Assembly (NCBI GenBank): GCA_903858685.1 | Contig: CAIOJR010000039.1 | Span: 1-50,266 of the forward strand | Length of the DNA: 50,266 bases | Direction: 5' to 3' | Source of the DNA: an uncultured Caulobacterales bacterium | GTDB taxonomy: Bacteria > Pseudomonadota > Alphaproteobacteria > Caulobacterales > Caulobacteraceae | Part shown: piece by piece, positions 35,295-45,093 of the stretch | How the letters are laid out: each line of letters begins with the position of its first letter | How positions within the stretch are numbered: the stretch's first letter is position 1 | Made by a program: the position numbers and the translations under genes | The notes under the pieces: generated by a model | The model's input: the letters and a program-made list of their open reading frames with translations, nothing else | What the model was told of the DNA's origin: nothing | Database searches by the model: none

Positions 35295-35924
35295 ATGTCC
35301 GCCATCCAGACCACCGTCGCCGAATCGCTTGAGACCCTGGGCGCCAGCATCCTTGAGCGCTCGGGCGGCCGGGCCACCGGCTATGTGGTGGCGCATGAAG
35401 AGCTGAATGTCGCCACCACCATTGATCACCGTGTCGAGCTGTTGCGTATCCTGCGCGATGACGAGGCGTTCCGCTTCAACCAGCTGATCGACATCTGCGG
35501 CGTGGACTATCCCGAGCGCGAACAGCGCTTTGACGTGGTCTATCACCTGATTTCCTATGTCAAGAATGTGCGCCTGCGCCTGAAGGTCCAGACCGACGAG
35601 GATACGCCGGTTCCATCCGTGACGGAGGTCTATCCCAGCGCCAACTGGTTCGAGCGCGAGACCTTCGACATGTATGGCGTGTTCTTCTCCGGCCATCCGG
35701 ACCTGCGCCGCATCCTGACGGACTACGGCTTCCACGGCTATCCGCTGCGCAAGGACTTCCCCATGACGGGCTATGTCGAAGTGCGGTGGGATGAAGAACT
35801 GAAGCGCGTGATTTATGAACCGGTCAAGCTGGTCCAGGAATACCGCGCATTTGATTTCACCTCGCCCTGGGAAGGGGCGAACTATGTGCTGCCTGGCGAC
35901 GAGAAAGCCGGCGCCGGAAAGTAA
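35295..35924 (+). CDS. nuoC: NADH-quinone oxidoreductase subunit C
   Basis: 209 residues, 30-kDa peripheral-arm subunit of complex I, separate from NuoD as in other alphaproteobacteria and mitochondria (fused in E. coli). Signature [13 protein letters not shown] and [20 protein letters not shown] with GYPLRKDFP are all present. GAAGGGGA precedes the ATG. The stop overlaps an in-frame upstream ATG of nuoD (TAATG). Confidence 0.98.
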   Translation: MSAIQTTVAESLETLGASILERSGGRATGYVVAHEELNVATTIDHRVELLRILRDDEAFRFNQLIDICGVDYPEREQRFDVVYHLISYVKNVRLRLKVQTDEDTPVPSVTEVYPSANWFERETFDMYGVFFSGHPDLRRILTDYGFHGYPLRKDFPMTGYVEVRWDEELKRVIYEPVKLVQEYRAFDFTSPWEGANYVLPGDEKAGAGK

Positions 35925-35941
35925 TGGATTGGAGCTCAGCC

Positions 35942-37183
35942 ATGGCGGATGACGGCAATCCCGGCGCAGTCGCCCTGAACACTGCGTCAGACGCGACGAC
36001 CCCCGAAGTGGGCGTGCGCAAGTTCAACATCAATTTCGGGCCCCAGCACCCGGCGGCCCACGGCGTTTTGCGTCTGGTGCTGGAACTGGACGGCGAGATT
36101 GTGGAGCGGGTCGACCCGCACATCGGACTGTTGCACCGCGGCACGGAAAAGCTGATGGAGGCGCGCACCTACCTCCAGAATACGCCCTATTTCGACCGCC
36201 TCGACTATGTGGCGCCGATGAACCAGGAGCACGCCTTCGTGCTGGCCGTGGAAAAGCTGGCGGGGATTGATGTTCCCTACCGCGCCAAGGTCATCCGGGT
36301 GCTGTTTGATGAAATCGGCCGTATCCTGTCGCACCTGCTGAACGTGACGACCCAGGCCATGGACGTGGGCGCGCTGACCCCGCCGCTGTGGGGCTTTGAA
36401 GAGCGCGAAAAGCTCATGATCTTTTATGAGCGGGCGTCCGGCGCGCGTCTGCACGCCAATTATTATCGTCCCGGCGGCGTGCATCAGGACCTGACCCAGG
36501 ATCTGGTGAATGATATCCGCACCTGGTGCCGGGAGTTCCCGCGCGCTCTGGACGATATCGACGCCCTGATCACCCCGAACCGCATCTTCAAGCAGCGCAA
36601 TGTCGACATCGGCGTCGTGACCAAGGAAGAGGCCTATGCCTGGGGCTTTTCCGGGGTGATGCTGCGCGGCTCGGGCATCGCCTGGGACCTGCGCAAGTCG
36701 CAGCCCTATGAGATCTATGCCGACCTCGATTTCGACATACCGCTGGGCAAGAACGGCGACTGCTATGATCGCTATCTGGTCCGCATGGAAGAGATGCGCC
36801 AGTCTGTGAAGATCATGGTGCAATGCCTTGATCTGCTGGACAAGAATCCCGGCCCTGTGCTGCTGGAGAACTCCAAGTTCGCCCCGCCGCGCCGGGGTGA
36901 GATGAAGCGGTCGATGGAAGCGCTGATCCACCATTTCAAGCTCTATACAGAGGGCTTCCACGTCCCGGCCGGCGAGGTCTATGCCTGCGTCGAGGCGCCC
37001 AAGGGCGAGTTTGGGGTGTTCGTGGTCAGCGATGGCTCCAACAAGCCCTATCGCTGCAAGATCCGCGCGCCGGGCTATCCGCACCTTCAGGCCATGGACT
37101 GGATGACCCGCGGTCACCAGGTCGCCGACGTCGCCGCTGTTCTGGGATCGCTCGACATTGTGTTCGGGGAGATCGACCGGTGA
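35942..37183 (+). CDS. nuoD: NADH-quinone oxidoreductase subunit D
   Basis: 413 residues, the 49-kDa subunit lining the quinone-binding pocket. The conserved [14 protein letters not shown] near the N-terminus and [14 protein letters not shown] include the histidine and tyrosine-pocket region contacting quinone, and RDGSN-like [16 protein letters not shown] closes the C-terminus. I prefer ATG 35942 because GGAG lies seven bases upstream; ATG 35924, overlapping the nuoC stop, would add six residues. Its stop overlaps the following small membrane protein by GTGA. Confidence 0.97.
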   Translation: MADDGNPGAVALNTASDATTPEVGVRKFNINFGPQHPAAHGVLRLVLELDGEIVERVDPHIGLLHRGTEKLMEARTYLQNTPYFDRLDYVAPMNQEHAFVLAVEKLAGIDVPYRAKVIRVLFDEIGRILSHLLNVTTQAMDVGALTPPLWGFEEREKLMIFYERASGARLHANYYRPGGVHQDLTQDLVNDIRTWCREFPRALDDIDALITPNRIFKQRNVDIGVVTKEEAYAWGFSGVMLRGSGIAWDLRKSQPYEIYADLDFDIPLGKNGDCYDRYLVRMEEMRQSVKIMVQCLDLLDKNPGPVLLENSKFAPPRRGEMKRSMEALIHHFKLYTEGFHVPAGEVYACVEAPKGEFGVFVVSDGSNKPYRCKIRAPGYPHLQAMDWMTRGHQVADVAAVLGSLDIVFGEIDR

Positions 37184-37530
37184 CGGAAGTCATCTCGTTC
37201 CTCGCCACAGTGGGCCTCTTCACCATGGCATTTGGCGTGATGGCCGGGCGCGCCTGGGTGGGGCCGAATGACTGGGCAAGGCACTGTCGCGGTTGGCGGG
37301 GCTATTTTGTCGACAGCGCCGTGATCATGACGCCCGCTGCGACGTTGGTTTTCTTTGCGCCGATTGCATGGCTCAGCTTGAGCGCGCGTTTTGGTCTGGA
37401 GTGGATCGGCGTCATCCTGTTCGCGGTCATGGTCCCGATGTTGGGATATGTTGTCTCCGAACCCTACAGGGCGGCGGGATCGCGACTTGATCAGTGCAGG
37501 TCCGCATCTGTCGAAAGCGCCGCCGCATGA
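37180..37530 (+). CDS. Small membrane protein of unknown function inside the nuo operon (1)
   Basis: 116 residues, not recognised. Three hydrophobic segments fit transmembrane helices (about 4-22, 46-68 and 74-93), with a short polar C-terminus. The GTG start overlaps the nuoD stop (GTGA) and its own stop overlaps the next gene (ATGA), so it is translated as part of the nuo mRNA. The segment [14 protein letters not shown] resembles GHFKDAVLITATFA in the following protein, suggesting the two arose by duplication. It matches none of the standard 14 subunits. A complex I accessory or assembly role is only inferred from position. Confidence 0.75.
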   Translation: MTEVISFLATVGLFTMAFGVMAGRAWVGPNDWARHCRGWRGYFVDSAVIMTPAATLVFFAPIAWLSLSARFGLEWIGVILFAVMVPMLGYVVSEPYRAAGSRLDQCRSASVESAAA

Positions 37531-37919
37531 ACCCCGTGCTCACCGCCCTCGGCCTGACTTTGATCTCGGTCACGGTGCTGATCGCCGTGACGGCGGTGCG
37601 CTGGTGGTTGTCGAAGTCGCACTGGGAGCATCACCCGGCGGGGCGTGACGGCCATTTCAAGGACGCCGTGCTGATTACCGCGACCTTCGCGCCCATGATC
37701 ATCGCCGCGCTCATCTTCCGCATCGTCATCCTGTCCAATCCGCATGCGCCGCCTTCGCCCTTTGTTCTGGGCGGGCTTGGCGTGGCCTTTGTGCTGCGCG
37801 TGGCCCTGCGCCGCATCCCGCCCTTTGCGCCCGCCAGCCAGAGACTGACCGACAGTCGCCTGGCCGCGCAGGCCGCCCAGAAAGCGGCCAAGCAAGCCAT
37901 CGACAAGAAAGCCGTCTGA
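37527..37919 (+). CDS. Small membrane protein of unknown function inside the nuo operon (2)
   Basis: 130 residues, not recognised. Predicted membrane segments lie at about 5-26, 48-70 and 80-96, followed by a charged alanine- and lysine-rich tail (AAQAAQKAAKQAIDKKA) that should lie in the cytoplasm. ATG 37527 overlaps the upstream stop by ATGA. nuoE begins two bases after its stop. Resemblance to the preceding protein around the second helix points to a tandem pair. Function unknown. Confidence 0.75.
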   Translation: MNPVLTALGLTLISVTVLIAVTAVRWWLSKSHWEHHPAGRDGHFKDAVLITATFAPMIIAALIFRIVILSNPHAPPSPFVLGGLGVAFVLRVALRRIPPFAPASQRLTDSRLAAQAAQKAAKQAIDKKAV

Positions 37920-37920
37920 C

Positions 37921-38580
37921 ATGTCTTCACGTCGCCTCAGCCCCCATCAGCCTGAAAGCTTCAGCTTCTCGCCAGAGACGCTGGAAAAGGCGAACTGGTG
38001 GATGACCAAGTATCCGGAAGCTCGCAAGCAGTCGGCGGTGATCCCTATTCTGTGGCTGGTCCAGAAACAGGAGGGCTGGGTGTCCGAGCCCGCCATCCGC
38101 GCCATCGCTGACCTTCTGGGCATGCCCAAGATCCGCGTTCTCGAAGTCGCGACCTTCTACACCATGTTCATGCTGGAGCCGGTGGGCAAGACCGCTCTGA
38201 TTCAGGTGTGCGGCACGACGCCCTGCATGCTGCGCGGCTCGCTGGAACTGATGGAGGTCTGCAAGGCCGAGATCGGCGCCAAGGACCAGGTCTCCGCGGA
38301 CGGTCATTTCACCTGGCAGGAAATGGAATGCCTGGGCGCCTGCGCCAATGCGCCCATGGCCCAGATCAATGACTATTATTACGAGGATCTGACGCCGGAG
38401 AGCCTGAAAGGGATCATTGAGGCGTTCCGCCGCGGTGAAACGCCAAAGCCGGGCTCCTATGCCGGTCGCCATTCGTCAGAACCTGCGGATGGGGCGCTGA
38501 CCCTGACGGATCCCAGCCTTTTTGACGGATCGCGCGCCAAGCCGATCACGGCTCTGCCAAACGCCAAGGCGCCCGCCTAG
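37921..38580 (+). CDS. nuoE: NADH-quinone oxidoreductase subunit E
   Basis: 219 residues, 24-kDa subunit of the NADH-oxidising module with a [2Fe-2S] cluster (N1a). The ligands are in VCGTTPC and CLGAC, in the thioredoxin-like domain. The helical N-terminal domain (KYPEARKQSAVIPILWLVQKQ in part) is typical. About 45 extra C-terminal residues after GSYAGR are low-complexity and common in alphaproteobacterial NuoE. It is directly followed, without spacing, by a small membrane protein gene. Confidence 0.97.
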   Translation: MSSRRLSPHQPESFSFSPETLEKANWWMTKYPEARKQSAVIPILWLVQKQEGWVSEPAIRAIADLLGMPKIRVLEVATFYTMFMLEPVGKTALIQVCGTTPCMLRGSLELMEVCKAEIGAKDQVSADGHFTWQEMECLGACANAPMAQINDYYYEDLTPESLKGIIEAFRRGETPKPGSYAGRHSSEPADGALTLTDPSLFDGSRAKPITALPNAKAPA

Positions 38581-38835
38581 GTGTCCGGCGCCGTGAACAC
38601 GACCGCTGACGACATGGCCGCAGATGAGATGGCCGCGCTGGCGGCTCTGAAGAAGCGGTTTGTGGTGATGGTGGCCGCAGACATGGCGTGCGTGATCGCG
38701 GCGGCGGTCTCAATGGTCTTGTATTTCTCCGTCCATCTGGGGTGGGGGCTGGTGGGGTTTGTCCTGTCCCTGCTGGCGGGTTTTGCGGTTCAGGTCTGGT
38801 TCGTCAGCGCCCTGCGCGGCGCAAAACGCGCCTAG
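38581..38835 (+). CDS. Small membrane protein of unknown function inside the nuo operon (3)
   Basis: 84 residues, not recognised. An acidic, alanine-rich N-terminus (about 1-25) precedes two transmembrane segments (about 28-48 and 52-74) and a short basic end (RGAKRA), which fits a helical hairpin with both ends in the cytoplasm. It starts with GTG directly after the nuoE stop. A 175-base stretch without a supported gene follows before nuoF. Function unknown; accessory to complex I by position only. Confidence 0.65.
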   Translation: MSGAVNTTADDMAADEMAALAALKKRFVVMVAADMACVIAAAVSMVLYFSVHLGWGLVGFVLSLLAGFAVQVWFVSALRGAKRA

Positions 38836-39010
38836 GTCGCGAACGGTCTATTGAAGTCGACGAAGTCGGCGTTTCGAGGTTGGTTTCCGGGGGGCGTCGC
38901 GCTATGTCGCAACCTTGGAAGCGGGGCCATCGAGATCGGGCTTCGGTAATTCGGGTCTCAGCTTGCGCCGTTGGTCGGCCAACCGGTCAATGTCGTTTCG
39001 GAGTTCACTC

Positions 39011-40324
39011 ATGGTAGGCATCCTCGCAGACAAGGATCGCATCTTCACCAACCTCTATGGCTTTCATGACTGGGGTCTTGAAGGGGCGAAATCGCGCGGC
39101 TGCTGGAACGCCACGCGCGAGATTCTGCAACAGGGCCGCGACTGGATCATCGACAATGTCAAGGCGTCCGGCCTGCGCGGTCGCGGCGGCGCGGGCTTCT
39201 CCACCGGCCTGAAATGGTCCTTCATGCCCAAGGAAGTGGGCGCGCGTCCTCACTATCTGGTGGTCAATGCGGACGAGTCGGAGCCGGGCACCTGCAAGGA
39301 CCGCGAAATCCTGCGTCACGACCCGCATCTGCTGATCGAAGGTTGCCTGATCGCCTCCTTCGCCATGCAGGCCCACGCGGCCTACATCTATCTGCGCGGC
39401 GAATATGTGCGCGAGCGCGAGGTGATGGAAGAGGCGGTCCGCCAAGCCTATGAGGCCAAGCTGATCGGTAAGGACAATGTTCACGGCTGGGATTTCGACC
39501 TCTATATCCACCACGGCGCGGGCGCCTATATCTGCGGCGAGGAAACCGCGCTTCTGGAGAGCCTGGAAGGCAAGAAGGGCCAGCCCCGGCTGAAGCCGCC
39601 CTTCCCGGCGGGCGCGGGCCTTTATGGTTGCCCGACCACGGTGAACAATGTCGAATCGATCGCCGTGACCGGCACGATCCTGCGTCGCGGCGCGGCCTGG
39701 TTTGCCGGCATTGGCCGGGCCAACAACACCGGCACCAAGCTGATGTGCATTTCGGGCCATGTGAACAAGCCCTGCAATGTGGAAGAGGCCATGTCCATTC
39801 CGCTGAAACAGCTGCTGGAAGAGCATTGCGGCGGCGTTCGCGGCGGCTGGGGCAATCTGAAGGCCGTGATCCCCGGCGGATCGTCCGTCCCGATGATCCC
39901 GGCGGAACAGTGCGAAACCGCCCTGATGGATTTCGACTCGCTGCGTGAGCTGCGCTCAGGTCTGGGCACGGCGGCGGTGATCGTGATGGACAAGTCGACC
40001 GATCTGGTGCGCGCCATCGCCCGTCTGGCCTATTTCTACAAGCATGAGAGCTGCGGCCAGTGCACGCCGTGCCGCGAAGGCACCGGCTGGATGTGGCGCG
40101 TCATGGAACGCATGGTGCGCGGCGACGCCGAGATGAAGGAAATCGACCTTCTGCTCGACGTGGCGTCTCAGGTTGAAGGTCATACCATCTGCGCCCTGGG
40201 CGATGCGGCGGCCTGGCCGATTCAGGGTCTGTTCCGTCACTTCCGCCCGGAAGTGGAGGCGCGGATCACCAGTTATCGGGCGGGTAAACCGCACGTACAG
40301 GGTCACGCCATCGCCGCTGAATAG
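39011..40324 (+). CDS. nuoF: NADH-quinone oxidoreductase subunit F
   Basis: 437 residues, the 51-kDa subunit that binds NADH and FMN and carries [4Fe-4S] cluster N3. FMN/NADH-binding loop [13 protein letters not shown] and [17 protein letters not shown] are present. The N3 ligands are in [14 protein letters not shown] and the later cysteine of [13 protein letters not shown]. The ATG at 39011 has GGAG seven bases upstream. Upstream in-frame codons back to 38915 are not conserved coding sequence by eye. Confidence 0.98.
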   Translation: MVGILADKDRIFTNLYGFHDWGLEGAKSRGCWNATREILQQGRDWIIDNVKASGLRGRGGAGFSTGLKWSFMPKEVGARPHYLVVNADESEPGTCKDREILRHDPHLLIEGCLIASFAMQAHAAYIYLRGEYVREREVMEEAVRQAYEAKLIGKDNVHGWDFDLYIHHGAGAYICGEETALLESLEGKKGQPRLKPPFPAGAGLYGCPTTVNNVESIAVTGTILRRGAAWFAGIGRANNTGTKLMCISGHVNKPCNVEEAMSIPLKQLLEEHCGGVRGGWGNLKAVIPGGSSVPMIPAEQCETALMDFDSLRELRSGLGTAAVIVMDKSTDLVRAIARLAYFYKHESCGQCTPCREGTGWMWRVMERMVRGDAEMKEIDLLLDVASQVEGHTICALGDAAAWPIQGLFRHFRPEVEARITSYRAGKPHVQGHAIAAE

Positions 40325-40457
40325 GGGCTGACGGCTAAGAATAGGCCATTACCGGTTGATCCTTTGGTTGACTTGGTTCTGGCCCCTTGAAACACGGGGC
40401 AAAGTGGGCCACCACGGCGCCCGGCGCCTATGCGCAGTAGACTAGGATTGCGACGAC

Positions 40458-42518
40458 ATGCCCAAGGCCAAGGTCAATGGCAAAGAGGTCGAGTTCGAGC
40501 CCGGCATGACGGTGCTCCAGGTGGCGGAACTGGCCGGGGAAGAGATCCCGCGCTTCTGCTATCATGAGCGCCTGTCCATCGCCGGCAATTGCCGCATGTG
40601 CCTGGTCGAAGTGAAACCCGGCCCGCCCAAGCCGCAAGCTTCATGCGCTCTGCCCGCCGCTGACAATCAGGAAATCTTCACCGCCTCGCCCATGGTCAAG
40701 AAGGCCCGAGAAGGCGTGATGGAGTTCCTGCTGGCCAACCACCCGCTTGACTGCCCGATCTGCGATCAGGGCGGCGAGTGCGACCTTCAGGACGAGACGG
40801 TGGGCTATGGCCGCGCCGGGTCGCGCTTTACCGAAAACAAGCGCGCCGTCGAAGAAAAGTTCATGGGGCCGTTGATCAAGACGGTCATGACGCGCTGCAT
40901 CCAGTGCACGCGCTGCGTCCGCTTTGCCACGGAAGTGGCGGGCGTGTCGGAACTGGGCCTGCTGAACCGTGGTGAAGACGCCCAGATCAGCACCTATCTG
41001 GCCGCCGCCGTGACGTCTGAACTGTCCGGCAACCTGGTCGATCTCTGCCCGGTCGGCGCGCTCACCTCCAAGCCCTACGCCTTCAGCGCCCGTCCCTGGG
41101 AACTGACCAAGACCGAAACCGTGGACGTGATGGACGCGCTCGGCTCCGCCATTCGCGTGGATGCGCGCGGGCCCGCCGTGCTGCGGGTCTTGCCGCGCGT
41201 GAATGACGACGTGAATGAAGAGTGGATCTCCGACAAGACGCGCCACGCCGTGGACGGCCTGTCGCGCCAACGTCTGGACCGCCCCTATGTGCGGATCGAT
41301 GGCAAGCTGAAGCCCGCCTCCTGGGGGCAGGCCTTCGCCGCCATTGCTGCAATGGTCAAGGCGAGCAAACCAGAACGCATGGGCCTGATCGCGGGCGACC
41401 TTCAGGATGCAGAGTCCATGAAGGCCGCGCTGGACCTGTTCCGTTCGCTGGGGGTAGCCAATATTGACTGCCGGCAGGACGGATCCGTCCTGGGACATGG
41501 TCCGCGCGAAAGCTGGCTCTTCAATTCCACGATTGCTGGAATAGACGAGGCTGACGCCATTATGATCATCGGCGCCAATCCGAAGCTGGAAGCGCCGGTT
41601 CTCAACGCCCGCATCCGCAAGCGCTGGCTGACCGGCAAGCTGCTGGTGGGCGTTGTCGGAGAGCAGGCCGATCTGGGCTACAAGTACAATTATCTGGGCG
41701 CGGGTCCGGAGGCGCTGAAGGCATTCGCCAACCACGGCCCGATCTCCAAGGAACGGCCCATGCTGCTGGTGGGGCAGGGGGCTCTCAACCGTCCTGACTC
41801 TGACGCCGTGCTGCACCTGATCGCGCAAGCCGCCAAGTCGATGGGCGTGGTCAAGGAAGGCTGGAACGGTCTCAGCGTCCTGCACACCGCCGCGTCGCGC
41901 GTCGGTGGTCTGGACATGGGCTTCGTGCCGGGCGAGGGCGGCAAGACGGTGGCCGGCATGCTGGCGGCGTCCGAGGCGGGCGAGATGGACCTGATCTATC
42001 TGTTGGGCGCGGACGAGATCGATACGGCCAAGCTCGCCAGGACGTTTGTCGTCTATCAGGGCAGCCATGGCGATGCGGGCGCTCAGGCCGCTGACGTGGT
42101 TCTGCCCGGCGCGGCCTATACCGAAAAGCCGGGCCTCTATGTGAATACAGAAGGCCGCGTGCAGCTGGCCGACCGGGTGGTCTTCCCCAAGGGCGAGGCC
42201 AAGGAAGACTGGTCCATCCTGCGCGCCCTGTCCGACGATCTGGGCCAGCGTCTGCCCTATGACAGCCTGGAAGCCCTTCGCCGGGCCTTGCTGAACGACC
42301 ATCCTACCTTCGGCCATATTGACCACGCGCCGGGCCATGCCTCGGCGGCGACCTTTGATGTGGGCGCGCTGGGCCGTGACGGCGTGCTGGCGGATGCGCC
42401 TTTTGCTAGTCCGATCAATGACTTCTATCTGACCAACCCGATTGCGCGCGCCAGCGTGACCATGGCCGAATGCTCCCGCAGCGTCAAAGCTGCGCGCGGG
42501 CTGTTGGCGGCGGAGTAG
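40458..42518 (+). CDS. nuoG: NADH-quinone oxidoreductase subunit G
   Basis: 686 residues, the 75-kDa subunit that wires electrons from NuoF to NuoB/I. The N-terminal ferredoxin-like domain has [16 protein letters not shown] for N1b, then [18 protein letters not shown] (with histidine ligand) for N5, and RCIQCTRC with [11 protein letters not shown] for N4. The C-terminal molybdopterin-oxidoreductase-like domain binds no cofactor in this family. The extra N7 cluster of E. coli is not apparent, as usual for this lineage. A 133-base gap precedes it. Confidence 0.98.
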   Translation: MPKAKVNGKEVEFEPGMTVLQVAELAGEEIPRFCYHERLSIAGNCRMCLVEVKPGPPKPQASCALPAADNQEIFTASPMVKKAREGVMEFLLANHPLDCPICDQGGECDLQDETVGYGRAGSRFTENKRAVEEKFMGPLIKTVMTRCIQCTRCVRFATEVAGVSELGLLNRGEDAQISTYLAAAVTSELSGNLVDLCPVGALTSKPYAFSARPWELTKTETVDVMDALGSAIRVDARGPAVLRVLPRVNDDVNEEWISDKTRHAVDGLSRQRLDRPYVRIDGKLKPASWGQAFAAIAAMVKASKPERMGLIAGDLQDAESMKAALDLFRSLGVANIDCRQDGSVLGHGPRESWLFNSTIAGIDEADAIMIIGANPKLEAPVLNARIRKRWLTGKLLVGVVGEQADLGYKYNYLGAGPEALKAFANHGPISKERPMLLVGQGALNRPDSDAVLHLIAQAAKSMGVVKEGWNGLSVLHTAASRVGGLDMGFVPGEGGKTVAGMLAASEAGEMDLIYLLGADEIDTAKLARTFVVYQGSHGDAGAQAADVVLPGAAYTEKPGLYVNTEGRVQLADRVVFPKGEAKEDWSILRALSDDLGQRLPYDSLEALRRALLNDHPTFGHIDHAPGHASAATFDVGALGRDGVLADAPFASPINDFYLTNPIARASVTMAECSRSVKAARGLLAAE

Positions 42519-42522
42519 ACCT

Positions 42523-43584
42523 ATGGATTTCTGGACCACGCCCGTCGGCTGGACATTGCTCACCCTGGGCCAGATCCTTCTGGTCACGGTGGTGCTGTTG
42601 CTGTCGGTGGCCTTTCAGATCTATGGGGATCGGAAGATTTTCGCGGGCGTGCAGATGCGCAAGGGCCCGAACGTGGTCGGCCCCTTTGGTCTGCTTCAGT
42701 CCTTTGCCGACCTTGGCAAGTTCCTGGTGAAGGAACTGATCATTCCTGCTGGCGCCGACCGCGCGGTCTTCTTGCTGGCGCCGCTGATCAGCGTGGTTCT
42801 CGCCTTGGGGTCGTGGGCGGTCATGCCTTTTGCGCCGGGCTGGGTCGTGGCCAATATCAATGTGGGCGTGCTGTATCTCTTCGCGTTTTCGTCCATGGGG
42901 GTCTACGGGATCATCATGGGCGGCTGGGCGTCCAATTCGAAATACGCCTTTCTGGGGTCGCTCCGTTCGGCTGCGCAGATGGTCAGCTATGAGGTGTCCA
43001 TCGGGCTGATCGTCATTACAGCCATTCTTCTGTCGGGCAGTATGAGCCTGCAACAGATCGTCGTTTCTCAGGGCGGCGGCTTCTGGAACTGGAACATGTT
43101 CGGCGGCGGGCTGAAGAACCTGCCTTTGATGGTCGTGATGATCCCGATGACGGTGATCTTCTTCATCTCAGGCCTGGCGGAGACCAACCGTCCGCCCTTC
43201 GATCTGCCCGAAGCGGAATCGGAACTCGTTGCGGGCTATGCGGTTGAGTATGGTTCGACGCCCTATCTGCTGTTCTATCTGTCGGAAATGTCGAACATTC
43301 TGTTGATGTCGATGTTGCTGGCGGTCCTGTTCCTGGGCGGTTGGCAGGCGCCGTTTCCCACGCCGTTCACGGCCAGCTGGCCGCCAACCCTTGTGAGCCT
43401 GTTCGCCTTTTTCTGGCTCTTTATCAAAACCGTGGCCGTGTTCTTCGCGAACGCCATGGTCCGCTCGGTGGTTCCGCGGTATCGCTATGACCAACTGATG
43501 CGTCTGGGCTGGAAGATATTCTTGCCGACCTCGCTCGTCGCCGTCGCCGCCGTCGCTGGCTGGCGCGTGTTCACCAGCGTCTGA
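42523..43584 (+). CDS. nuoH: NADH-quinone oxidoreductase subunit H
   Basis: 353 residues, eight-helix membrane subunit at the junction with the peripheral arm, forming part of the quinone channel. Conserved [19 protein letters not shown] in the N-terminal region, [11 protein letters not shown] and the loop [20 protein letters not shown] with its essential acidic residues are all present. CGGAG precedes the ATG, which is four bases after the nuoG stop. Confidence 0.98.
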   Translation: MDFWTTPVGWTLLTLGQILLVTVVLLLSVAFQIYGDRKIFAGVQMRKGPNVVGPFGLLQSFADLGKFLVKELIIPAGADRAVFLLAPLISVVLALGSWAVMPFAPGWVVANINVGVLYLFAFSSMGVYGIIMGGWASNSKYAFLGSLRSAAQMVSYEVSIGLIVITAILLSGSMSLQQIVVSQGGGFWNWNMFGGGLKNLPLMVVMIPMTVIFFISGLAETNRPPFDLPEAESELVAGYAVEYGSTPYLLFYLSEMSNILLMSMLLAVLFLGGWQAPFPTPFTASWPPTLVSLFAFFWLFIKTVAVFFANAMVRSVVPRYRYDQLMRLGWKIFLPTSLVAVAAVAGWRVFTSV

Positions 43585-43598
43585 GGAGAAAGAACGAC

Positions 43599-44096
43599 AT
43601 GTCCTTCTTTTCCCGCATCGGGCAGGCCGCCAAAGGGGCTCTGCTTCTGGATTTCATAGGCGCTTTCGGGATGGGCCTGCGGTATATGGCCGCGCCGAAG
43701 AAGACGATCATGTATCCCTTCGAAAAGGGGCCTTTGAGCCCGCGTTTCCGGGGAGAGCACGCGCTGCGCCGCTACGCCAGCGGGGAGGAGCGCTGCATCG
43801 CCTGCAAACTGTGCGAGGCGATCTGCCCCGCTCAGGCGATCACCATCGAGGCCGAACCGCGCGCCGACGGCAGCCGCCGCACCACGCGCTATGATATCGA
43901 TATGACCAAGTGCATCTATTGCGGTCTGTGCCAGGAGGCCTGTCCGGTGGATGCGATTGTCGAGGGGCCGAATTTCGAGTTCGCTGTCGAGACCCGCGAA
44001 GAGCTGTTCTATGACAAGGACCGCCTTCTGGCGAACGGGGATCGCTGGGAGCGCGAAATCGCAAAGAATCTGGAACTGGATGCGGCCTATCGCTAA
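43599..44096 (+). CDS. nuoI: NADH-quinone oxidoreductase subunit I
   Basis: 165 residues, the TYKY-type subunit carrying two [4Fe-4S] clusters (N6a and N6b). Two classical CxxCxxCxxxCP motifs are visible: [18 protein letters not shown] and [18 protein letters not shown]. The N-terminal amphipathic helix anchors it to the membrane arm. GAGGAGAAAG precedes the ATG. A 78-base gap without a supported gene separates it from nuoJ. Confidence 0.98.
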   Translation: MSFFSRIGQAAKGALLLDFIGAFGMGLRYMAAPKKTIMYPFEKGPLSPRFRGEHALRRYASGEERCIACKLCEAICPAQAITIEAEPRADGSRRTTRYDIDMTKCIYCGLCQEACPVDAIVEGPNFEFAVETREELFYDKDRLLANGDRWEREIAKNLELDAAYR

Positions 44097-44174
44097 TGGC
44101 GGGGCCGGATCTGGACGGGGCAATCGGGGGCGCGGCGCAGATGTTGCGATCCCGGAAGAAAGTTTGAAAGTGCA

Positions 44175-44786
44175 ATGGATCTGACTGCGATCGCCTTTCA
44201 CCTACTCGCCGCCATTCTGCTGGGCGCAGCCCTGCTGGTGGTGACGGTCCGGAACCCGGTTCACTCCGTGCTGTTCCTGATCCTGAGCTTCTTTACCGGG
44301 GCCGGGCTGTTCGTGTTGCTGGGGGCGGAGTTCCTGGCGATGCTGCTGGTGGTCGTCTATGTGGGCGCCGTGGCGGTTCTGTTCCTGTTCGTCGTCATGA
44401 TGCTGGATGTGGACTTCGTATCGCTCAGGTTTGGCTTTGCGCGTTACCTGCCGATTGGGTTGGTCGTATCGGGGCTGTTGCTGATCGAGATGATCCTCAT
44501 CTCTGGCGCGGTTGCGGCGCGCGGCGCCGTCTCTGTCGTCAAGAACAGTCTGGTGTCGGGCGTGAGCAACACCGAACAGATCGGTCGGGTGCTCTATACT
44601 GACTACATCTACTTCTTTCAGTCGGCGGGTCTGGTTTTGCTGGTCGCCATGATCGGCGCCATCGTCTTGACCCTTCGGCACAAGCCCGGTGTGAAGCGTC
44701 AGAATATCGCCGACCAGACGGCGCGCGATCGCAAGTCCGGTCTGAGGGTGGTCAAGGTCAATATTGGTGAAGGGGTCTCGGAATGA
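44175..44786 (+). CDS. nuoJ: NADH-quinone oxidoreductase subunit J
   Basis: 203 residues, five-helix membrane subunit. [20 protein letters not shown] and [20 protein letters not shown] match the conserved helices including the pi-bulge helix TM3 that takes part in coupling quinone reduction to proton pumping. The C-terminal 40 residues are hydrophilic. Its stop overlaps nuoK by ATGA. Confidence 0.97.
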   Translation: MDLTAIAFHLLAAILLGAALLVVTVRNPVHSVLFLILSFFTGAGLFVLLGAEFLAMLLVVVYVGAVAVLFLFVVMMLDVDFVSLRFGFARYLPIGLVVSGLLLIEMILISGAVAARGAVSVVKNSLVSGVSNTEQIGRVLYTDYIYFFQSAGLVLLVAMIGAIVLTLRHKPGVKRQNIADQTARDRKSGLRVVKVNIGEGVSE

Positions 44787-45091
44787 GCGTGGGGCTTCCG
44801 TCCTATCTGGCCGTTGCGGCTGCTCTGTTCACCATCGGTGTCTTTGGCATCTTTGTGAACCGCCGCAACATCATCATCGTTCTGATGTCGATCGAACTGA
44901 TCCTTCTGGCGGTGAACATCAATTTCGTGGCCTTTTCGGTCTTCTTGCATGACGTGGTGGGGCAGATCTTCGCCATGTTCGTGCTGACCGTGGCGGCCGC
45001 CGAGGCGGCGGTGGGTCTGGCGATCCTTGTCACCTTCTTCCGCAACCGCGGCGACATCGCGGTTGACCATGCCAATATGATGAAGGGCTGA
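44783..45091 (+). CDS. nuoK: NADH-quinone oxidoreductase subunit K
   Basis: 102 residues, three-helix membrane subunit related to MrpC. The two conserved glutamates of the proton path lie in [14 protein letters not shown] (helix 2) and [14 protein letters not shown] (helix 3). ATG 44783 overlaps the nuoJ stop by ATGA; nuoL follows two bases after its stop. Confidence 0.98.
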   Translation: MSVGLPSYLAVAAALFTIGVFGIFVNRRNIIIVLMSIELILLAVNINFVAFSVFLHDVVGQIFAMFVLTVAAAEAAVGLAILVTFFRNRGDIAVDHANMMKG

Positions 45092-45093
45092 GC

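Noticed and set aside
38902-39012. Small minus-strand ORF of 36 codons overlapping the nuoF start, with GAGG upstream
   Set aside because: Too short and not supported by any family. Possible, but indistinguishable from chance; would need conservation or ribosome profiling.
40641-42587. Long minus-strand open frame (648 codons) opposite nuoG
   Set aside because: Antisense shadow of nuoG; no recognisable domain, and codon pattern is the mirror of the coding strand.
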